Assembly: GCA_037176705.1 (NCBI GenBank) | Contig: CM073891.1 | Coordinates: forward strand, 90,478,327-90,542,326 | DNA from: Molossus alvarezi | Lineage: Eukaryota; Chordata; Mammalia; Chiroptera; Molossidae | Length of the DNA stretch: 64,000 bases | Direction: 5' to 3' | Part shown: in pieces, positions 46,301 to 55,300 of the stretch | Layout of the letters: each line of letters starts with the position of its first letter | How positions within the stretch are numbered: the first letter of the stretch is position 1 | Notes under the pieces: model-generated | Databases searched by the model: none | Told to the model about the DNA's origin: nothing | What the model saw: only the letters and a program-made list of their open reading frames with translations | Made by a program: the position numbers and the translations under genes

Positions 46301-49300
46301 TGACCCAGCAATCCACTTCTGGGAATTTATCTGAAGAAACCCGAAATACTAATTAGAAAGAATATATGCACCCCTATGTTCATTGCAGTGTTATTTACAA
46401 TAGCCAAGATTTGGAAGCAGCCCAAGTGTCCATCAGTAGGTGAGTGGTAACAGCTATCGTACATTTACACAATGGAATACTGCTTGCCATAAAAAAGTAG
46501 AAAATGTTACCCTTTGAAACAGCATGGATAACTGGAAAACATGCTAAGTGAAATAAGCCAGTTGGAGAAAGCAAGTACCATTATATGATTTCACTCCTAT
46601 GTGGAATCTAGTGAACAAAATTAACTAACAAGCAAATCAGAGAGGGATTCATAGATAGAGAGCAGGTAGACAGCTCTGGTGGGGGTGTTTGTGATGATGA
46701 AGGGATTAAGCAAAAAAAAAAAAAAAAAAAAAAAATAGAAAGAACTCATGGACACAAACAACAGTGTGGTAAGTGAAGAATGAGGACGGGTGGAGGTAGG
46801 GGAGAATATGAAGGATAAAATGGGGATAAATGATGATGGAAAAAATAATAAAATAAAGAAAAAATATTCAAATTAGTCCCCTACAAGATATAGACTCATT
46901 CATTAGTATTTACGTTTTTAAAGACTGCATATTAAGTATTTCTATTATAGAAGTGCCACAAATGAAAAAGATAAAAGTCGAGATTGGGCGCGCTCAGGGT
47001 GGTATGACCATATAGTGGATAAAAAAGCTGTAGTACATATGCAGCTGTAAGAAAGATCTCTTATCCTTTATGACGACATGGAAGGACCTGGAAAGTGTTA
47101 TGCTAAGAGAAATAAGCCAATCAGAGAAAGACAAAGATCACATGATCTCACTTATTTGTGGAATATAATGAACAAAACAAATTGATGAACAAAATGGACC
47201 CAGAGACATAGAAGTAGGTTCAGACTGACAAACTTCAGAGGAGGGGGAGGGAAGAGATAAACCACAGAACTTATATGCATGTATATATACGTAACCTTGG
47301 ACATAGACAACAATGTAGGGGGTGGGGGGAGCGGGAGGAGGGTGTCAATAGGGGAAAAGGTAGAAACATCTGTAACAAAAATATATTAATAATAAAAAAA
47401 TATATATTTTTTAAAAAGTTAAACATTCACCTAAAAAAAAAAGATAAAAGAAATAGTTTCTTTTTCTTTGATTTGCAGAACAAGGTGTTACAAGTATAAC
47501 AGAAAAATCATTCTGACTCCCTTTGAGCAATTTGATAATATAAAGTGGAAAGCAGTGCAGGAGGACAACACTGTCATAAATATGGTTTCTAAAGCACTTT
47601 CTTGGACATGACGCTCTCTGAGGTACTAAGAACATAGAATTCAAAATGTATGTAAGTAAATACTTATATACTTCCTGCTAGCATTTTAAATTAAATCTGT
47701 GGTTTTATGTTAGTCATTTTCACAGACTAAATTTATGATATTTATATAGAATACTGAAAGAAACACAGCCAGAAAAATTTTAAGCACAGATTGGTTATTT
47801 TTTTTTAATGAAGTAAAATTACGAACTCAGTTCACATGTATAAGATGCTAATAATTCACTGATTATGCACTTTAAGAAAATACTCCTGCCCTTGCTAGGT
47901 AGCTGTTAGTTAGAGGGTTGTCCCAGTACACCAAGGGTTTGATCTCTTGTCGAGGACATACAAGAAGCAACCAATGAACACATCAATAACTGGAACAACA
48001 AATTGATGTTTCTCTCTCTCTCTTCCTCCCTCCCTTCCTGTCTCTAAAAATTAGTAAATAAAAATTTTTTAAAAGACACAAAAAGAGAAGATACTCCAAA
48101 TGCAAAAAAAAAAAAAAAAAAAGTGATTATTTAGGATAAAAATCGTCTACTTTTCTACACTTATAAGAAAAAAAAATTTTCACTCTAAAAAGAAATTTAG
48201 AGAATAATTTACAGCTTTTTTTTCTTTTCTTTTTTTTTTGGGTGTGTGTGTGAGGCGGGGTGGGGGTGGGGGTTAGAGATGGAAAAAGGAGACAGGGAGA
48301 GAAATTAGAAAACATAACTCACCAACTATTTAAATTAAGAAAGAGGACACAATTGTATATAAAAATAAACACCTTATTTTCACTAAGTAAGAAGAAAAAA
48401 AACAAAAGTTGGTTGTAAAGAAGAGAGGAAATGGAAAAGAGAAACAAAGAGTAGGTTAGGAGTGGGAGATGGGAATGAGAGTGACACAGGAACTAGCACA
48501 GGTTGCAAGGCACAACTGGAAAGTAAATGACCCTATTAAATAAAACCTGCTATTCACCTGGGCTGTGATCATTTTGACACTAACTCTCCCCATTAACAAC
48601 TATTCAAAGTTCTTCACCTGCTCCTAAGGAACCTTTAGTCTGAAGTAAATGGACCAGGGAACAGAGATGATTGCTCACAGGCTGATTTAAGTGTCATCCT
48701 GAATACACGTCAACAAAAGACCAGATACATTTTAGAAATCAGAAGTTTCTTAAATCTGTGATATGCTAATGTTTAAATGTTTTTGCTCCATCAGTGTATT
48801 CCCTATCCATCATTTTCTTTTGGAAAAGTTACCATAGTTTTCTACATTTCAAAATAAATTTCAATTAAAATCTCCTTCATTCACCTCCACTTACTGCACA
48901 GAAAAATCTACCACCAATTGCCTGTCTGAAGCCCTGAAGAACAAATGTACCTCTCAGAACTTAGAGACTATATATATATATACACATATATACAGAGACC
49001 ACATTGGCCAGCAAGCTTAAAATACTTACTGTCTGATCCTTTAAAGAAAAATGTTTGCCAAATTTCTGCTCTAGAAAATAAAACGATCACCTCATTCAAT
49101 TCAGAGAACTCAACATTACCTGCTATCATGTCAATAAGTCTAATAGAATTTGCAATTTTCTGTGGGGTCTGATTCATTACTCATCTAAATTTACAAACAG
49201 AAACTTTAGAGTATGGTTTTATTTTCATGAAGTTAGTGATTTGAATTTACCTAGATAATTAAAATGGGTTTTAAGGAGGGCTATTTTTACTTCTCTGTAG

Positions 49301-52300
49301 TTTAATAAAAAATTTTCTCTAAAGCACGTTTTATTTAAAAGTCTAGGAAAATTAATTGTAAGCATACTGTAAAATTCCATTTATATGAAGCTCTAGAATA
49401 GGAAAAAATAATCTATGGTGATAGAAACCAGATCAGTGATTCTTTTGGGAAGGAAGACTAACTGGGAAGAGGCACGAGAGAACTTTCTGGGGTGATTTCA
49501 ATATTGAAATATAGGTTAAAGAGGTATAGTATATAAAAATATCAGAAATTCATAGGTTAAAAAATGAATACCAAGAGAAAAAGTAAAAAAATACTTTTCA
49601 AAGATGTCTTACAAATTGCTTTAAAAATCCATAATGACACATAGCCTAAAATAAAAGAACGGATTACTTACAGATTTCAGTTGAATACCCTGTCGGATCT
49701 GGTCTAAAAGTGCATCCCTCCCAGAGCAGGACACTGGTCGACTGTTCTGTTCCACTTTTTTCAGCTGAGCACCCTCTCTAATTTGATCTAAAAGAGCTGC
49801 TTTGTTTCCTGAAGGAGCTGGAATTTGATGGTCACCATCAGAAGAAAGGCCAGGGAGAGGTGGTGGCCCGGGTGGTGGTGGAGGTGGAGGCGGTGGGGGT
49901 GGTGTCGCTGACCCTGTCACTGACAGAGGTGGAGGTGGTGGTGGAGGCCCTGAAGGTGCAGAAGAGGGAAGGGCTGGAGGTGGAGGAGGGTATATCCTAT
50001 TTGGCGGTGGTGGAGGGACTCCTACACCTGGCCTGGATGGAGGTGGTGGTGGAGGTGCAGCTGTGGGAGCTCTTGAAGGTGGTGGAGGAGGAGCACCTCT
50101 TCCTCTGGCAGGAGGGGGAGGAGGGCCTGAGCTGTGTGGAGGCGGGGGAGGAGGAAGAGGCCCTCCCCTTGATGGTGGTGGAGGTGGTGGTGCTGAAATA
50201 CAAACAAAAAAAGAAAGCATGTTTTTTCCCCATAAACATCATACTGAAAAAATAACTCACTTCAGCATATATTAAAAAAATAATAATCCAAGACAAAAAA
50301 AAGCGCCTCACCTTTGTATTTTATTTTATAAAGATATCTGACCACAGATGCTATCATACAATTCTATTTAGGAATACTCAGTTTAAAGATCACCTTCCTA
50401 TTGTTTCTTGAAAAAAATATTAGCTAAAACAGTAAAATTTAGTTTTTAGAAATTAGTACTATTTCTGAAAGGGAAAACTTTTTTATGTAACAATTAACAA
50501 AATAAACAAAATTAAATATTTTTGTCGACAGTATTATTTTACATTTTAATAAAGATTAATGGATACCTTCTCTCTTTAAACAAGCAACTATAGTTATTTT
50601 ATAAAATCAATTCACATCTAGAATAGCTAATGTGGCATAACCTATTAGAATTTATTCAAAGTAATCTGAGCTAAACCCAAATATAATGCTTTTTCTTTTA
50701 AAATGCAAATTTTGCCACCTAACTTACATTTGTACTTTGTCTTCTATATTTTCTATATATAACAATACATATATTACATAAATATTATGTATATAATATA
50801 AAGATAATAATGTAATATACTATAATAATATATAATGTCCTATATTTCTGAAAGATGGTCAGTAACTCTAGTGATGGCCTTAGGGAAGGCTGGTTGCTCA
50901 GCTGAAATAGTCAACTACTTATTCAAGAGATAAGAACTATTAACAAATTAACTATTAACAAATTTCTATACACTGCAAAAGTTATTAATAAAATATGAAT
51001 ATTATTCTGGTAGAATGATATTTTTACTCTTATATGAAGTGAATATGTAAGATATAACAGAAAAACAAATTCAAAGTATAAATTTATTACATTTCTAGAG
51101 AGGCATGATTTTACCAATGGTACACAGATATTTATATAATAATAAACATCATTGAAAACTGAATAAAAAAATTAACTTTTAGGAGTAGAGAAATCCTAGA
51201 CTCCATAACAGTTATTTGTATTTATTGATACAAATTCTAAAGTATTACTGATGGATAGTTATACAACCTATATGAATACAATTACCTACCTTAATTACAA
51301 ATAACAATAATGCAATGATACCAAAGGGGAAAAAAACTCACTTCCAAGGAAATGAAATAGCATCTTCCAATTTCACTTGGGACAATCATGGGAAACATGC
51401 CATTAAAAATATGCTATCAAATATAATGATAAATATTAGGTGAAGTATGCAGAAAGGCCAATATGCACAAGGGTATTGTCTCCTGGCATACAAACTTTTA
51501 TAAACTAAAAATAATATACAGCTGAAAACAGGAGTGTTACCCTATTCAGATATAAGCCATCACAGAGGAAAGCGCCTATGATTTGTACTCAAGGCATACT
51601 GGAGATCTAAGTGCTGCAGCTAAGGTATGCCCATTTCTCACCAATGCAAAGCAGGAAACCTAATCTAACATACTTTGTAAAAGGGCAAAACCAAAGGATA
51701 CATGGTATATATGTATTATGCATATTCCCTGAAAAACACAATACATCTAATCCTTCAAGCAGATACAAAGATTTCATTCATTTTAACCAATTTAAGATTT
51801 ATATTTCAAATACTAATGGTATTTGTCTAGACTTCTGATTTAGTTGTTAATCAATAGGAAAAGAACTCACCTTATTCTACTATAAAAGGTATTAGTCAAA
51901 CATTTCTCGTGAGGATCCATAATCTTTTATATGTAAAACGATATATATTTCTTCAGTAGAGAGAACTTGCAGTAAGTATATTTATCAGAATAATTTGGGA
52001 TCCAGCTAATACCCATTCAAATAGATACTAAATCATTGCTCAGGGAAAAACCCTTAATTTATAGTGAAAAATAGTCAGTGGCATCCAGTTTTGGATATAA
52101 CACAAGGTCAGCATTTCTATTATCTTGAAAAATAACTGGAAATGTCTCTATATTTTTGTGAAGAAAATGTCATGCCATATCCCAAGGTAAAAATGTGAAT
52201 TAAATAATTAAATTCACGTTTAATTCTTGGCACAATGCTAGTTAGGTTTTACATGCACAAAAATGTCTGCTAAGCAGATACCACACAACACTATGAGAAA

Positions 52301-55300
52301 GTCTGATAGCCTACAGATTTTCAGAAGTCTAATAGTCAACACAAACTAGTGAATCAGAATGACAATGCTATTTCTTAAATAAAAACTGTTCTTACTATCA
52401 AAGCTGAGCTAAAACAAAAAAATATTGAAATTTACAGAAAACAACCTTTTCTTAATGATACACTATTAAGAAAGGTTGATATACTTAAAAATAAGTTTCA
52501 GATAAATATCACTATTAAGAGTAATTGGTAGATAATTCTAGATAACTGATATTATAGAAATTATAAACAAAAATTATAAAATAATGTAATACTTTAAAAA
52601 TGCAATACTACAGAATTCAAGAAAACATTAAAGAACTGCTCTCATGCACTCTCATCAACATAAAGCAATCAGAAAAATGTTATTAACCACAAATTAAAAT
52701 TTATGGGAATATTTACAACTCTGAGTAGACAATTATAGAACTAAGTGAGTTTGTTTAGGTTTAGTCTTCCCTCTTTGCCCCAAATGTAAAAATGTAAGTA
52801 CGTTTTATAAAGGATATTAAGTCATGCCAAGTGTGAAAAGCAATCACTAAAAGTAAGTATAATAAGTAATAAAAACAACAGTGGTGCTGTGGGTAACAGG
52901 ATTTTTAAAAAATCCACAGAATTTCAATAAAATTATCTAAATTACAGACAAAGTATGAGCTCTAATTCATAAATACATTTTCTTTTTAATTGCAGCATCT
53001 ATATGTCTAAAACATTAGTTTGAGTAGAGGGCAAAAGGTCTCACTAGATGTTAGATTTGGTGGCAGGATAAATGAACTCTAGCTTCTTTGAAAATAAACC
53101 ACAGCATGCATAATTTAGTGCACTGGGTCAAATAACATACCACATACATACCACTCCATTGTGGTGGACCTACAGGGCAGATTATTATGAGTTAATGGAC
53201 TTCAGACAACTGCACATATACACAAAGAAAGATACACTGGAAATCACAAGTCTAGTACTTTTTATAAACCTGATTACATAATTTTACAAAAATAAGTCTT
53301 AAGGGATTTGATTCAATAGATTTTACAAACAACTTCATAAACTTCTCCTTCTCTAATTTTTTTCACACCTCTAAAACTATTATATGCTCTACCTAGAAAA
53401 TATTTCCTTAATAAAATCTTTTTACTCGTCCTTTAAAAAAAATTATCTTCTATAAAAGCCAGTGTTTGGCCCAGCCGGTGTGACTCAGTGATTGAGCGTT
53501 GACCCATGTACCGAGAGGTTGCTGGTTCGCTTCCGGGTTGGGGCACATGCCCAGGTTGTGGGCCCAATCCCCAGTTGGGGGCATGCAGGAGGTGGCCAAT
53601 CGATGCTCTCTCATTTATGTTTCTGTCTCTCTCTCCCTCTCCCTTTCTTAAATAAAAACAACAAAAACTCCACTGTTCGGTGTCTAAAGGTTCTACACTA
53701 GGAGCTAGGTTCTTGAGTATGATTAATTAACTTAGTTCCCAACGCTGTTTTTTTAATGCTGGTGTCCTTTTTTTGTTTGTTTTAGTTAATTTAACTGAGG
53801 AAAGCCCATGCCTATTTTAATGTTTTAAAATCAGCTAGAATGACAAGCAGTAATAATAGTTTTGTTTTTTTTAAAGCAAACCCAATCAACTTAATATAGT
53901 AAATTCTTAGTTACAGGTATTGAGGTGAAAGAGTATGGATGATCTAATAAATGTTAACAATAATTTATATTTATAAATTCAGGGAGCTCAGAGACCTGGG
54001 CATCATTTGGTGGTTTATGGTGAAGGTGAGTGGTAACTGAGTCAAGGAACACACAAGGGTCCTTCAAGACCGTCTACATCTCTATACTAACTGTAACTGA
54101 CTTGGGGAGCATTTATAACAACAATGGTATAGTGCTCAAGATGTTTCTATTAAAAATCCATGGAAACTGGAAATGTAATTATTTCACAAAGTAAAATAAA
54201 CTAGCATCATACTAGTTTCAGTGGAGCTAGCATTGCATTTCCACAACGGTAATTATAAACAAATACCTGTTAACATATATGTTTCCACACTAGACTAAAA
54301 GATTTCTGAGAACAGAGACCATACCTTTATATTTCAATATCCTGAGTAAAGACTAGTGCTGGCATAATAATATTTATTAAATATATAAATGAATAAAAGA
54401 TTAAATGAACATCAGCAGTAAAAAAATTCAGGTAAGTCAAACGCCTAAGTTAAAATGACAGGTAAATTCTTCAGAATAATGCTTTGATTAACTAGAACTT
54501 TGCTTTGCTAAACTGTTTATTATGAGAATGCAAAAACAAAGAAGAAATTCTGCATCAAATAAGGTGGCAAAGAAATGGCTGTCATACTGAAAAATTTAGA
54601 GTTACTGTATTTTCAGTTTCTTGTGATAATTATTAAGATATAACTAAAATACAAGGTGCTCTGATCTTAAAAGGTTGCAAATTATTTGTCTTCAGGTACC
54701 AAAGGACAAGTTTTATACAGATGTTCGTATTTCAAACTAAAAAGAAATATTTTCATTACTTATATTCTGAATATGCTTATACTTATTAGGTAGTGATTAT
54801 ATTTAAATTACTACTTCTGAATTGTAATAAAAACAATTTTAATGGCTTCTAAGATTCATTAAGTAAAATACTAGGCAAAAAAATACTTTTTTATTCTAAA
54901 CTAGACTAGCCAGAAGATTCTGTATGAATTTTCATAAACTTAATATAAGACTATGTTAACATAAGCAAACTTTGTCAAATTTTTTAGTTATACCAAAATA
55001 ATGTAAAACACAGTATACTGGGCCAAACTAGTTATTCATGAACTCAAATATTTGCTTAATGAAGGTTCACAATAATATGTATAGTAATCTTGCATGAAAC
55101 TGACCTCAAGATTCAAAAGAAAAAACAGATCAGGATTCCTAAATAGAAATAAAAGTTACCTTGCCTTCGTAGTTCGTTTTTAACAGCTTCAACACCTCCT
55201 GTTTTTTCAATAAAGTCATATATGACTTTTGATGTTTCTCTGTCTTTAAGTTGTGCCTCTGAGATTCCACACAAATCAAAAAGATTCTTCAATTCTGGAT

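Larger units (their letters stand above)
41964..46859 (+). mobile_element. Full-length-ended L1, dead (copy 2)
   Basis: Starts gagatccaagatgatggcag. The 5' UTR is related to copy 1. An ORF1 remnant lies at about 43,335-44,130, ORF2 parts run to about 46,610, and the 3' UTR ends in an A-rich tail. Flanked by a 17-bp duplication AAAAATATTCTCATTAG (41947-41963) / AAAAATATTCAAATTAG (46860-46876), so both ends are original. ORF2 lacks most of the endonuclease/early RT region; a SINE sits at that junction. Every frame is broken. More diverged than copy 1. Confidence 0.9.

Noticed and set aside
46979..47015. Functional 5S rRNA gene
   Set aside because: Only about 37 nt of the 5' end are present; the internal promoter and the rest are missing.
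49860..50311. Val/Glu- and Gly-rich plus-strand frames, and Ser/Thr- and His/Leu-rich minus-strand frames
   Set aside because: Shadows of the WASL proline-rich exon; only the frame with WH2 motifs and matching splice phases is real.
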